Source: Stentor roeselii
Lineage: Eukaryota > Ciliophora > Heterotrichea > Heterotrichida > Stentoridae
NCBI GenBank assembly: GCA_006503475.1
Contig: RSEH01000006.1
Coordinates: 124,001-188,000 of the forward strand
Direction: 5' to 3'
Length of the DNA stretch: 64,000 nt
A program made the translations under genes and the position numbers. The notes beneath the pieces were generated by a model that searched no databases, was not told where the DNA came from, and saw nothing but the letters and a program-made list of their open reading frames with translations. This document shows, one piece after another, positions 28,224-37,800 of this stretch. Positions within the stretch are counted from its first letter, which is position 1. Each line of letters starts with the position of its first letter.

Positions 28224-29669
28224 ATGGAAAACTCGTATTATTTGGTATCGACTCTTGCAGTTTCTTTGGAGTTTTTGGTTTTTAATGCGAATCAACAGAT
28301 TTTTAGAGGACTTATGCATTTTAATAGGAAAGTTTTTAGCTTTTTTTGTTACTTAGGAGCGGATTTTGAAAGGGTGCAGAAGGTTTTAGGGATTTTTCAT
28401 GGGAGAGTTAATTTGGTTCTTGCTCATAGATATAGGCTGAGGCAGATGAGGGTTGGGAATTTGGAAAAGTGCTTTAGTGGGTTGCAGAGAAGGATTGAGA
28501 AGGATTTGGAGAGGAAAGGAATTGTTTATACGGATTGGGTTTTTTCTTTGGAAAATCGAAGGACTATTAGAAGGATATTTGAATATATTGAGCAGCATAC
28601 ATCGTTTATTCAGGAAATACCGATTTCGAAGAAATATGAATGTCTTTGTTGGTTTATTGAGTTGCAGGAAATTCATCGGAAGAAAAATGAGGTTGTAAGG
28701 GTTAGAGATATTCCTGTTGAGTTTGATATCAAGGAAATGGCTCAGCTATGCAGATTCGCTGTTGGAATATACGGCCACTTCCTCGGCCGACCAAATATGA
28801 CGAAATACTTCAAATCCTACATAACTGGCCTATCAAACGAGCAAATATTACTCAAATACTGCAACATTACCCAATCCGATCTTCTATTCTACAGTAACGA
28901 CAGCAAAAAATACCTCCCACTATACGCAATTGTAAAAAAAGACGATGAAAGCATAGTATTCATAATTCGAGGCACGCTCAGCATCTTCGACGTGCTCACA
29001 GACCTCAAAGGAAAGTACTCAAGTCTTAAAGTTGGCGACACTGAAGGTAAAGTTCACACTGGAATACTGAAATCAGCAATCAACCTTGCAGAAGAACTGA
29101 AAAAAAAATTAGATCATCCGAGTTACTCTTGGGTAAAAAAAATTTTTATCACTGGGCACAGCTTGGGAGGAGGAACTGCTGGAGTTTTACATCTCATTTG
29201 CAAAAATGATCAATTTTTTAGAAGATTTTTTATCAAAACTTATCCTTTTGCACCTCCTCCTGTTTTGTCTTCGAATTTAAATGAACTGATTAAAGGGGAA
29301 GTTTTTTCTAGTGTTTATTCTAATGATATTGTTCCAAGACTGTCGTTTGGAACTGTTAAAGACTTGTGTGAAGCTATTTCGCTTATCTTTGTAAGGGGTG
29401 TTAAAAGAGTCCCATATTATGAAATTCTTGAGAAGGTGATGAAAAATGAAAAACTGGAACTGCCTGGATTTATTCTTCATACTTTCAAGAAAAATGCAAC
29501 AATTTCTTTTAAGTACTCTGAAACTCAATTCGAGTCTGAAAAGTATGCTGCAAGTTTCATATTGCCAGAATTCTGCTCCTCAATAATATTTTCTAGGACA
29601 ATGATCACAGATCATAAAGCTACAAGTTATCAGAAAGGGTTAGAGAATTTAGTTGATTCTTTAAACTGA
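28224..29669 (+). CDS. Class 3 lipase (diacylglycerol-lipase-like)
   Basis: The 481-residue product has a helical N-terminal half of unknown role (about 1-200) and a lipase_3 alpha/beta hydrolase domain (about 215-430). The nucleophile elbow is FITGHSLGGGTAGVL, the oxyanion-side motif is FIIRGTLS, and the Asp loop is VYSNDIVPRLSFG, all typical of sn-1-specific diacylglycerol lipases. A catalytic His candidate lies in GFILHTF. It probably hydrolyses acylglycerols at membranes. Third-codon-position composition changes sharply inside the gene: G/T-rich before about 28735, A/C-rich to about 29130, and T-rich again afterwards, without disturbing the protein. Confidence 0.85.
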   Translation: MENSYYLVSTLAVSLEFLVFNANQQIFRGLMHFNRKVFSFFCYLGADFERVQKVLGIFHGRVNLVLAHRYRLRQMRVGNLEKCFSGLQRRIEKDLERKGIVYTDWVFSLENRRTIRRIFEYIEQHTSFIQEIPISKKYECLCWFIELQEIHRKKNEVVRVRDIPVEFDIKEMAQLCRFAVGIYGHFLGRPNMTKYFKSYITGLSNEQILLKYCNITQSDLLFYSNDSKKYLPLYAIVKKDDESIVFIIRGTLSIFDVLTDLKGKYSSLKVGDTEGKVHTGILKSAINLAEELKKKLDHPSYSWVKKIFITGHSLGGGTAGVLHLICKNDQFFRRFFIKTYPFAPPPVLSSNLNELIKGEVFSSVYSNDIVPRLSFGTVKDLCEAISLIFVRGVKRVPYYEILEKVMKNEKLELPGFILHTFKKNATISFKYSETQFESEKYAASFILPEFCSSIIFSRTMITDHKATSYQKGLENLVDSLN

Positions 29670-30055
29670 TTATACTAATGATATGCTTTAAAGTTAATAT
29701 GAATGTTATGTCTGTAGATTATTTTTATTCAAAATTTTAATCCAATCATTGAAATCTTTCCCAATCAAATAATTTCTTAATATAATAAAAATCTCTAATA
29801 TTCTGAATTAAATTTAACATAAAAAATACTCCAGATTTATCATTAACAATAATGCGAATCCCGCCATCACAAATAAAACCAAAAAAACCTAATAAAAAAA
29901 TCCTCCAAACCAAATCCCTTCATTCATCAACTCCATCCCAATAAAATCTCCTTAAATAAATCCTTAAACAATCCTTCTTTTCCCTCCATTCCAATAAAAT
30001 CCTCTTCAAATCAATCCTTCAAAAAATCCCAAATAAATAAATTCAAAATAAAATA
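29670..30055. other. C/A-rich spacer
   Basis: About 385 bp with no gene; the second half is strikingly A/C/T with very few G on the plus strand, including a short imperfect tandem repeat (listed separately). It should contain the promoter of the coiled-coil gene at 30056. Confidence 0.5.
29933..30019. repeat. Imperfect tandem repeat, two copies, 53-bp period
   Basis: Two 33-34 nt units begin CCATCCCAATAAAATCTCC (29933) and CCATTCCAATAAAATCCTC (29986). Each ends in AATCCTT and most positions match. This is a minor local duplication in the spacer. Confidence 0.4.
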
Positions 30056-31492
30056 ATGTTCCCCGGTAACAGGTCAATAACTCCAGGAATCTACACAAAA
30101 CGTCAGAACTCCCGAGCAGATTCAGCAACTTACTCAGAAAACGAAGGAGACCAGAACGACAACGAGCAAGAAACAAAAGAAATCGCAGCTTACCTGAACC
30201 TAATCCGTAAAAGCCACGACAAGATAAAGCAAGAAAACATGAAAAAGAAGCTTTACTTAGAACGTTTAAAAAAGGAGTTCGAGCGAGCATCAGAACAAGT
30301 ACAAACCTCAGAAGAATCATCAGAAATGATAGAAGACCAGATCAAATCAGTGCAAAAACAATTGGACCAAACCCGTGCAAAGTACAAGGCCGAGATGAAA
30401 GACCTGAAAAGTTACACCCATGTCCTCGACCGAATGAAAAAGGACAAAATCGCGATGGAAATCAAAGCAAACGACATTCAAACCAGTCTCAAGTCAACCA
30501 AGCACGTTCTCACATCAGAAGTCAAAAAAAGCCAGCAAGCCCGAGAAGCTCATTTTCAGTCAAAGATGGTCCTTCAAGACCTTCGCAAAAGTTACTACAT
30601 CTCCCAAAAGAAAAAAACAGAAAAAATCCTAAACCTCGAACGCGAACTCAAATCTCGAGAAGAAGTCGCCGCCCGACGCGAAGACCGTCAAAAAAGACAA
30701 AATGAAATCGCTGAAGCTGCGGCAAATGACGATAAAGACTCACATGAAGTCAAACTTCGAGAGTCTCTTCTTTTGTTTAAGCTTTGGTTCAGCTTTTTAA
30801 GTAAAAAACTCAATAGCGAGATGAAAAAAGCTGTGGATGTTGAAAGAGCCTTCTTGAAAATCAAGTCGGCAACTGGACTTGTAGATGTTGTTGAAATAGT
30901 TGAAAGGTTTTTGACACGTGAGCAGAGCTACTTGGTACTTGTCAAGGCGGTGAGTGAGGCTGAAGAAAAGTTGAACCTTTTGAAAGCTGAGAATAAGAAA
31001 GCGAAAGAAATGTTGAGTAGTTTGACTTTAGAAGACTCTGGAGCCAAGCCAGCCGTGACCACGACAGAAGCCATGAAGACTTTACAGAAAAAGCAGAAAA
31101 ACTACGTGATTGTAAAGGAAAAACTTAAGTCTTCTAGAAATCTTTACAACCAGATCATGAACTGGACAAGTAAAACACTCTTGGTGCTGAAAGCGAAGAA
31201 ACCAGAGGACCAGGGAAACATGGTCGAGATTTTTAACTCGATATTTGAAGCGGTTTCAGTCCTTTCTCAGCAGATTTTAATGCAAAGTGAAAATGTTTCA
31301 AAAGCGCTCAGTTCTTTTGAACTCATGAAAACTGAAGACGTGATGAATGAAATGAGGACTGAAGATGCTTTTAATAAAATCATCAGGGCTAAAGTTGAAA
31401 GTCCTGAAAGTCTTGATGATGAACACGACAGCGGAAACGAGGCAAGAGAACTCAAGCCATTAAGTGCCAAGAAGGGAAAAGCTGGAAAGTAA
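30056..31492 (+). CDS. Outer dynein arm docking-complex-like coiled-coil protein (ODAD3/CCDC151-like)
   Basis: The 478-residue product is mainly coiled coil (about 45-220, 250-350) with a charged disordered start and an acidic, Lys-ending C-terminus. The segment AFLKIKSATGLVDVVEIVERF with a following FLTREQSYLVL matches the conserved A-F-x-x-I-K-x-A-T-G-x-x-D motif of the ODAD1/ODAD3 (CCDC114/CCDC151, ODA10) family. These proteins attach or target outer dynein arms to doublet microtubules. The precise orthologue cannot be settled by eye; ODAD3-like is favoured over ODAD1. Together with ZMYND10 and other axonemal genes it fits a ciliary role. Confidence 0.7.
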   Translation: MFPGNRSITPGIYTKRQNSRADSATYSENEGDQNDNEQETKEIAAYLNLIRKSHDKIKQENMKKKLYLERLKKEFERASEQVQTSEESSEMIEDQIKSVQKQLDQTRAKYKAEMKDLKSYTHVLDRMKKDKIAMEIKANDIQTSLKSTKHVLTSEVKKSQQAREAHFQSKMVLQDLRKSYYISQKKKTEKILNLERELKSREEVAARREDRQKRQNEIAEAAANDDKDSHEVKLRESLLLFKLWFSFLSKKLNSEMKKAVDVERAFLKIKSATGLVDVVEIVERFLTREQSYLVLVKAVSEAEEKLNLLKAENKKAKEMLSSLTLEDSGAKPAVTTTEAMKTLQKKQKNYVIVKEKLKSSRNLYNQIMNWTSKTLLVLKAKKPEDQGNMVEIFNSIFEAVSVLSQQILMQSENVSKALSSFELMKTEDVMNEMRTEDAFNKIIRAKVESPESLDDEHDSGNEARELKPLSAKKGKAGK

Positions 31493-31522
31493 TAAATTCA
31501 AATAATCCATTTTCTTATAACG

Positions 31523-32641
31523 ATGAGAACTAATCTGATGATTGATAGTCGCAAAAGACCTCAGGGGTACCTCCCTACAACTAGATCTAGAACTTCTTTG
31601 CAGATAAAACAAGAAAAAACTAAATATTCTCTGTCGAAAGACGAAGAAAAAGTCTATGGAGAACGATTTCCGCCTGGTTTAAAAAAAATCAGAGTGCTCG
31701 GAAGAGGTGGATGTGCATTGGTTTGGCTTGCTGAAGATAACTTGACTGGAAAAATGATCGCTGTTAAACAGGTCAGTCGAATGAGCGGGTCTAATGCGGT
31801 TGATAGCTGTAAACGCGAAATTCACTTTGGAAGTCTCTTGAATGAAATCCCACATCCTGCTCTGGCTAATGTTGCAAAACTTGTGGGATCGAAAACGGAT
31901 AAGTCGGATCTTTGGGCACTTTTTGAGTTAGGAGGGATGAGTCTGAGTAAGGCTCTCTTCCATGTAAAAGGTGAATTCGTGAAAGGTGAGCGGATGTACC
32001 TGATCGAACACTCCCCACTCTACACTCACTTTCAAACAGTTCATGTCATTCAAAAGTTCCTTCGAGAACTTCTGGAGACAATAAACGTATTAAGTTCGCT
32101 CAACATCGTCCACAGTGACCTTAAGCCGGACAATATACTTGTTTCTGAAGACGAGTTTGAAAGCATCAAGCTAATCGACTTCGGAAGCGCTTATCACTTC
32201 TTAGGCAATGGCTCAATAAACACAGCAACTCCAGAATACATGCCTCCAGAAAGCCTGGAAAAGTCCCACGCGCCAGGAGATCATATAAAAGACCTGGCTT
32301 TGATGTCGCAGCCTTGGTCTTTTGATATCTGGTCAGTTGGAATGATCTTGATTGAAATACTCTCAGGCATCCCGCTTTGGATGTCGCTCAAGTCTCGAGT
32401 TCAACGCAAGGGAAAACTCGTCACTTGTCGTGGCCTACTCGCTGCTCAAGGTAGGGACCCTGGGGTAATATTTAGAATACAGGGGGAAATTGCGAGGGAT
32501 GTTCCTGGAACCATCAAACGGAACTCAACTTATGATGTCCCAGACTTGCTTATCGACTTGATTGATAAAATGATTCGCTGGGACCCTATGAGACGCATTT
32601 CGCCTAGTCAAGCTTTAAACCACCACTTTTTCAGTCTTTAA
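31523..32641 (+). CDS. Ser/Thr protein kinase, predicted active
   Basis: The 372-residue product has a basic N-terminal extension of about 50 residues and then a complete kinase domain. It has a Gly loop LGRGGCALVWLAE, Lys in IAVKQV, a Glu candidate in CKREIHFG, catalytic loop VHSDLKPDNIL (HSD instead of HRD, with Asp, Lys and Asn kept), DFG in LIDFGSAY, ATPEYMPPES and DIWSVGMILIEIL. Unlike the other two kinase-like proteins in this window it looks catalytically intact. An insert before the catalytic loop and one after DIWSVG make it hard to place in a group; CMGC-like is possible. The stop is 9 bp before the DLD start. Confidence 0.85.
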   Translation: MRTNLMIDSRKRPQGYLPTTRSRTSLQIKQEKTKYSLSKDEEKVYGERFPPGLKKIRVLGRGGCALVWLAEDNLTGKMIAVKQVSRMSGSNAVDSCKREIHFGSLLNEIPHPALANVAKLVGSKTDKSDLWALFELGGMSLSKALFHVKGEFVKGERMYLIEHSPLYTHFQTVHVIQKFLRELLETINVLSSLNIVHSDLKPDNILVSEDEFESIKLIDFGSAYHFLGNGSINTATPEYMPPESLEKSHAPGDHIKDLALMSQPWSFDIWSVGMILIEILSGIPLWMSLKSRVQRKGKLVTCRGLLAAQGRDPGVIFRIQGEIARDVPGTIKRNSTYDVPDLLIDLIDKMIRWDPMRRISPSQALNHHFFSL

Positions 32642-32650
32642 TCTTAATAA

Positions 32651-34084
32651 ATGCTGCGAAGTCTCAAGAAGTTCTTTTCTTCTGAATTTGATCTTGCTGT
32701 TGTTGGAGGAGGACCTGGTGGTTATGTCGCTGCTATCAAAGGAGCCCAGTTAGGTCTAAAAACAGTCTGCATCGAAAAGCGTGGAAAGCTAGGAGGAACC
32801 TGTTTGAACGTGGGGTGCATTCCAGCCAAGGCCCTTCTAAACTCATCCCACAAGTACTACGAAGCAGCGAAGCACTTCAAAGACCACGGAATCTTTTACG
32901 ACAGTATCAACTTCAACTTCGATCAAATGATGAAGTTAAAAGAAGAGTCAGTAAATGGTTTGACGCGTGGCATCGAAGGTCTCTTCAAGAAAAACCAAGT
33001 TTCTTACGTGAAAGGCTACGCATCTTTCAAAGACCCCAAGACCCTAATGGTGAACAACTCAGATGAAATCAGAGCAGAAAACATTGTGATAGCCACTGGC
33101 AGCGAACCCACACCTTTACCTTCAGGAATCCTCGAAATCGATGAAAAACGCGTTTTATCCAACACTGGAGCTTTAGCCTTGACAGAAATTCCTAAAAAAC
33201 TCACAGTCATCGGAGCAGGAGTCGTCGGCCTTGAACTCGGAAGTGTTTATGCAAGACTCGGCAGTGAAGTCACTGTTGTCGAGTTCTTACCCCGACTAGC
33301 ACCTGCTTTAGATATGGAAGTTGCCAGCACTTTACAGAAAATTCTAACAAAGCAAGGCATTCGCTTCTTGTTAAACACAAAAGTTGTTGGTGGAAGTGTT
33401 GGAAGTGACTCTGTCAGTTTAACTTTAGAATCTACTGAAGCTGGACAAGAAGGACCTAAGACATTAGAAAGTGACTATGTTTTAATTGCTATTGGCAGAA
33501 GAGCCTTCACTCAAGGACTTCACTTGGATTACATCGATATTACCCGTGATCGGCAAGGCAGGGTAAACGTGAATGACCACTTGCAAACTTTGAAACATGC
33601 TCATATTTACGCTATTGGCGACTGTGTTCGAGGCCCGATGCTCGCTCATAAGGCTGAAGAGGAAGGAATCTTTGCAGTTGAGCACATGACTGGACATGGA
33701 GGCCATTTGAACTATGACGCCATTCCTTCTGTCATTTATACCATGCCTGAAATCGCTCAGGTCGGAAAGACTGAAGAACAGTTGAAAGCTTCTAATACGC
33801 CTTATGTCAAAGGAGTTTTTCCGTTCTTAGCAAATTCTAGAGCGAGATGCAATCATGATACTGATGGATTCGTGAAGGTCCTCACGCATAAAGAAACTAA
33901 TGTCATTCTTGGAACTCATATCATTGGACCATTGGCAAGCGAGATCATTATGGAACCGACTCTTGCATTGGAATATGGAGCGTCTGCTGAGGATGTCGCT
34001 AGGACCTGCCATGCTCATCCAGGGTTTGGAGAAGCGATAAAAGAAGCATGTTTAGCGACTTTTAGTAAAACGATTAACTTTTAG
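32651..34084 (+). CDS. DLD: Dihydrolipoyl dehydrogenase, mitochondrial
   Basis: The 477-residue product starts with a short mitochondrial presequence (MLRSLKKFFSSEF). It then shows the FAD motif VVGGGPGGYVAA, the redox disulfide GGTCLNVGCIPAK, the NAD motif VIGAGVVGLELGSV, the second FAD motif IYAIGDCV and the active-site pair HAHPGFGEA. It is the E3 subunit of pyruvate, 2-oxoglutarate and branched-chain dehydrogenases and of glycine cleavage, re-oxidising dihydrolipoamide with NAD+. All key residues are present. It follows a kinase gene by 9 bp and precedes a small basic protein by 8 bp on the same strand. Confidence 0.97.
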   Translation: MLRSLKKFFSSEFDLAVVGGGPGGYVAAIKGAQLGLKTVCIEKRGKLGGTCLNVGCIPAKALLNSSHKYYEAAKHFKDHGIFYDSINFNFDQMMKLKEESVNGLTRGIEGLFKKNQVSYVKGYASFKDPKTLMVNNSDEIRAENIVIATGSEPTPLPSGILEIDEKRVLSNTGALALTEIPKKLTVIGAGVVGLELGSVYARLGSEVTVVEFLPRLAPALDMEVASTLQKILTKQGIRFLLNTKVVGGSVGSDSVSLTLESTEAGQEGPKTLESDYVLIAIGRRAFTQGLHLDYIDITRDRQGRVNVNDHLQTLKHAHIYAIGDCVRGPMLAHKAEEEGIFAVEHMTGHGGHLNYDAIPSVIYTMPEIAQVGKTEEQLKASNTPYVKGVFPFLANSRARCNHDTDGFVKVLTHKETNVILGTHIIGPLASEIIMEPTLALEYGASAEDVARTCHAHPGFGEAIKEACLATFSKTINF

Positions 34085-34092
34085 ATAGTAAA

Positions 34093-34539
34093 ATGTCTCA
34101 AACTGCAAGGTTTGACAAAGAAAAAATTATTTCGGTTCCTAAACATTTGCTTCGGAGAAGAGATGATGCTTCACCTTATGGGAAGAAAAGAGATGCGAAA
34201 ATCAGAAGTAATAGAATTTTACTTAATAAGAAGAGTAAGTCGAGCTTGACTAGAGGACAAACAATGTTCAATACTGGAATTGATGAACCTTTCGCTAGTC
34301 TTGTCACTGTTGAAAGAAACTTCGTTAGAGATCTTATTAAAAGTCCCTTGAAGGCTAAGTCTCCTCAGGTTCAGGATTCACAGAAAAACATCAGCCCGAG
34401 TAAGAAGAAATTGAATAAAAATCGCTTTGAGTCTTTGACTATCTGTGATTTTATTGCTCATCATATCAAAAAAACGTCTGGAGAAAGGAGAAGATCTAAA
34501 TGTTCAGTTACTCCTGATGTTTTTACGAAGAGGAAGTAA
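34093..34539 (+). CDS. Small basic protein of unknown function
   Basis: The 148-residue product is Lys/Arg- and Ser-rich throughout with a few hydrophobic patches (GIDEPFASLVTVERNFVRDLI, SLTICDFIAHHI). No domain was recognised. It begins 8 bp after the DLD stop. Similar short basic proteins occur elsewhere in this window (62434-62967, 51021-51563); they may be microtubule- or chromatin-associated, but that is only a guess from composition. Confidence 0.55.
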   Translation: MSQTARFDKEKIISVPKHLLRRRDDASPYGKKRDAKIRSNRILLNKKSKSSLTRGQTMFNTGIDEPFASLVTVERNFVRDLIKSPLKAKSPQVQDSQKNISPSKKKLNKNRFESLTICDFIAHHIKKTSGERRRSKCSVTPDVFTKRK

Positions 34540-34839
34540 TTGTTAAAAAATTTAACTATTTGGATCCTTGTTCTTAACACCCTGAAACTAGTGCTGCTTG
34601 ATCAAGCATCATCTCCAAATCATCTGCAAGTGCAGAATATCTAACCCATAAGAAAAATTCTTTAAAATTCCTCCAAAACTATCAAGCTGATCCCACGCTT
34701 AAACTGTTCAAAACAATAATTCCCCATCCCCTATATCCCTTCCACCTACAATCCACCCACGATTCCCTTGAAATGATAGAATAACCCGAGTAAATTTAAA
34801 TAAAAATGGTCTTAATAGCCATGAAATCCCTTATAAAAA
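34540..34839. other. Short intergenic region
   Basis: About 300 bp, C/A-rich on the plus strand. It holds TATAAAAAATG at its right end for the channel gene. Nothing else was identified. Confidence 0.5.
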
Positions 34840-37800
34840 ATGTCAGAAGTCAAATCGTATTCGCCTCTGGCAATCGCCCTGGTGAGTTCATTAATAAACC
34901 CAAAGCACCAGACCGATTCATCCTCAGTGCTAAAAAGTATTTTCTCAACAAATTCTCTACATTCCTACGTATTGGAGTTAAAAAAAGCGATTCTTATAAT
35001 GAAAAAGTACATCCCTTCCGAAATAACCACTCCATTCAAAGGCAACTGTTTAGAAATCACAAGATGCGGGCGATTCTTTGTCTTCGGGTCAGTTGAAGGC
35101 CGAATCGGAGTCGTGGACATTGGGTCAAAGGAAGTCCTTCAAGACATTCCTCTGAGCGGGGGAAGCATCTACTCAATAGCGATGTACAATTACGACACCA
35201 ACTTCTTAGCAGCGGGCAAAGACGGCATCATCAGGAACTTCGACTTCAGAAGTTTCCAAGTTGTCAGCACTTTTGAAGGCCATGAAAAAGAAGTGAATAA
35301 AATCGTTGTAAGCGTCGATGAAAGTCTTTGTTTCTCTGCCAGTGATGATACCACTGTGAGAGCTTGGAACCTTTATGATACTAGTGAAACTAAAGTGCTT
35401 TATTATCATGAAAAAGCTGCTCTTTGCTTGGATAAAAGTGCTGATGGAAGTTATTTAGTCTCTGGAGGAGCGGATAAGAAAATCAAGATTTTTAACCTTC
35501 AGACTGAAGTAGTTGAACAGACTTTAAATGAGTTTACTTCAAGTGTTTGGTCTGTCAAGATCTCGAATACGAACTCCTTCGTCGCCGGGGGAGACAGTAA
35601 CGGAAATATTAAGTTATGGGAGATGGAAAGCTACACCTTGGTCAAAACGCTTTCAGGACACGAAAAAAGAGTGACTCATATCGAGTTTAACAAAGAGCAA
35701 ACCGTGTTGATCTCATCAAGCAACGACCATACTCTCAGGATCTGGGACTTGGTAGAAGATAAAAACGAATTAATCCTCACAGGCCACACAGGCTGGGTCA
35801 AGTCCTTCAAACTATCCCCAGACCAGAAGTTCATTTATTCAATTGCCGAGAATTATAAGATCCTATCATGGGTGTCTCCTCGATTCAACAAGTCCTGCAG
35901 AAGAAGTTGCCATCAAAACTCAATACAATTCATGTGTTATAGTCGGAACAACCACCTGATCTTCACTTCAGACTTGACAGAAACAAAAGTTTGGGATGTT
36001 CAGACCAAAAGTCTTTTAAAGTCCATGAAAAATATTGATAGGGTCACTGCAATGAATGTTGATTCAGATGGGTTGACTTTACTTGTAGCGTTTTCCAATT
36101 ATGATGTTTATAGTTGGAACGTTGAACAAGAAAGCTTTATACCTAAATACAAACATTCTGCTATTATCACTTCTCTTGTTCCAAGCCCTGACGGGCAGTT
36201 TCTCGCTGTTGCTGATATCAATTTCAGAGTAATGGTCTTGTATAAGAGAAATTTTGCAATTGCGAATGTTTTCAGAAGTCATAACAACGTAATCAACGTT
36301 GTTGTTTTCAGTAAACCTGTGATGAGTGAGAATGACCAGCTTTTTTCTGGAGGTGAAGAATCTTGGATTTTCATGTACTCGATCAGAGAGAACAAATCAA
36401 GGAAATTACCAACAAGTCACACTTCTCCGATATCAGCTCTGAATGTTTCTAGAAGTAACGACTTTCTCATTTCAGGAGATCGTGAAGGAGTCTTTAAAAT
36501 CTGGAGTATCGCTCAGACGATTTGCATAAAGACTCTTCGTTCTCACACTGACAGGATCACAGGTATCTACTTCAGCGAGAACATGAAATATTTCTTGATT
36601 TCTTCATGTGACTCGAGTATCTCCCTGTGGAACTCAGTCAGTTTCGCGAAGGTCACTCATTTGAAGTCGAAGTACCCAGTGACTTCTTTCATTTGCACGA
36701 AAAATGAGTCAGAATTAGTTTCAGCAGAAGGGACTGAGCTTCAGTTCATGGACAACCCTTTGAGGACTACTCAGTTTTTTATATATGGACCAGGTCGCGA
36801 GTATTACTCGTTCATGAAGTACATCATTAATATTTGTGATGGGAATGATCAGGAGCATGACCCTTCGATGGATAACTGGATGGTTGTTCCTTATGAAATC
36901 AATGCACTTCACTTTTATTCTTATTTCAACTTGCCAGGACACTTGAAACTAGCACTTCAAAATAAAGGTCCTTTTTATGTTTCTAAGTCGGACTATAACC
37001 CTTTGTCTATTGCACTTCACAGGAACTTTAGAGACTGCATCAACGCGATCATTAAACAAATCAGACTTAATGTGAATGAAGACCCTTATTCTGTGAGTTT
37101 TATTGAAAACTCGATAGTCAAGCTAAATGAGCTCGGGTTTCGAGGCCTGGATGAGTTCTACTCCTGTATCTTGTATAAATCAGATGATAAACTCTTACCA
37201 AAGTTCTGTGATGAGCATGTAAACCTCCCAGTAGTCTACAACTCAAGAAACCTTGCACCTCAACAAAAAGACTTTTTCAGTCCCGACATGATCTCAGGCT
37301 TCGGCCGTCCTTTAGCATTCTGGCAAAGTGCTTTAAAGATCGATGCAGTAATGGGCTCAAAGGACTCAATAATCTTTTTAGAAAGTCTCTTGAACTGTCC
37401 AAACCCGAACATCTTCAAAACCGATTTTATCCGTCAATTGATTTTATACAAATGGGGATATTTAAAATGGGTGTTAATGCCACAAGCTGCAGCTTATGTG
37501 CTTTATCTTCTCTTCCTGATATTCTACTTATTACTAACAGACCTTAACGACAACTATTCACTTTCCGGAATGTTTTTCTTAAACATCAGCCTGGCCTGTT
37601 ACGAAATCTTCCAACTTACCCTAACAGGAGTAAAGTACTTCAAAGATCCTTGGAACTACATCGACTTTTTCCGAATGACCAGTTGTTTCGTCTACATAAT
37701 CTTCGCATGGGTGGGTTTCCAGCAGTTCATTTCTCGTCAGGTGTTAGTTTTAGTGATTTTCCTCAGCTGCATCCGAGGAATCAGTTACTTTCGCCTTTTC

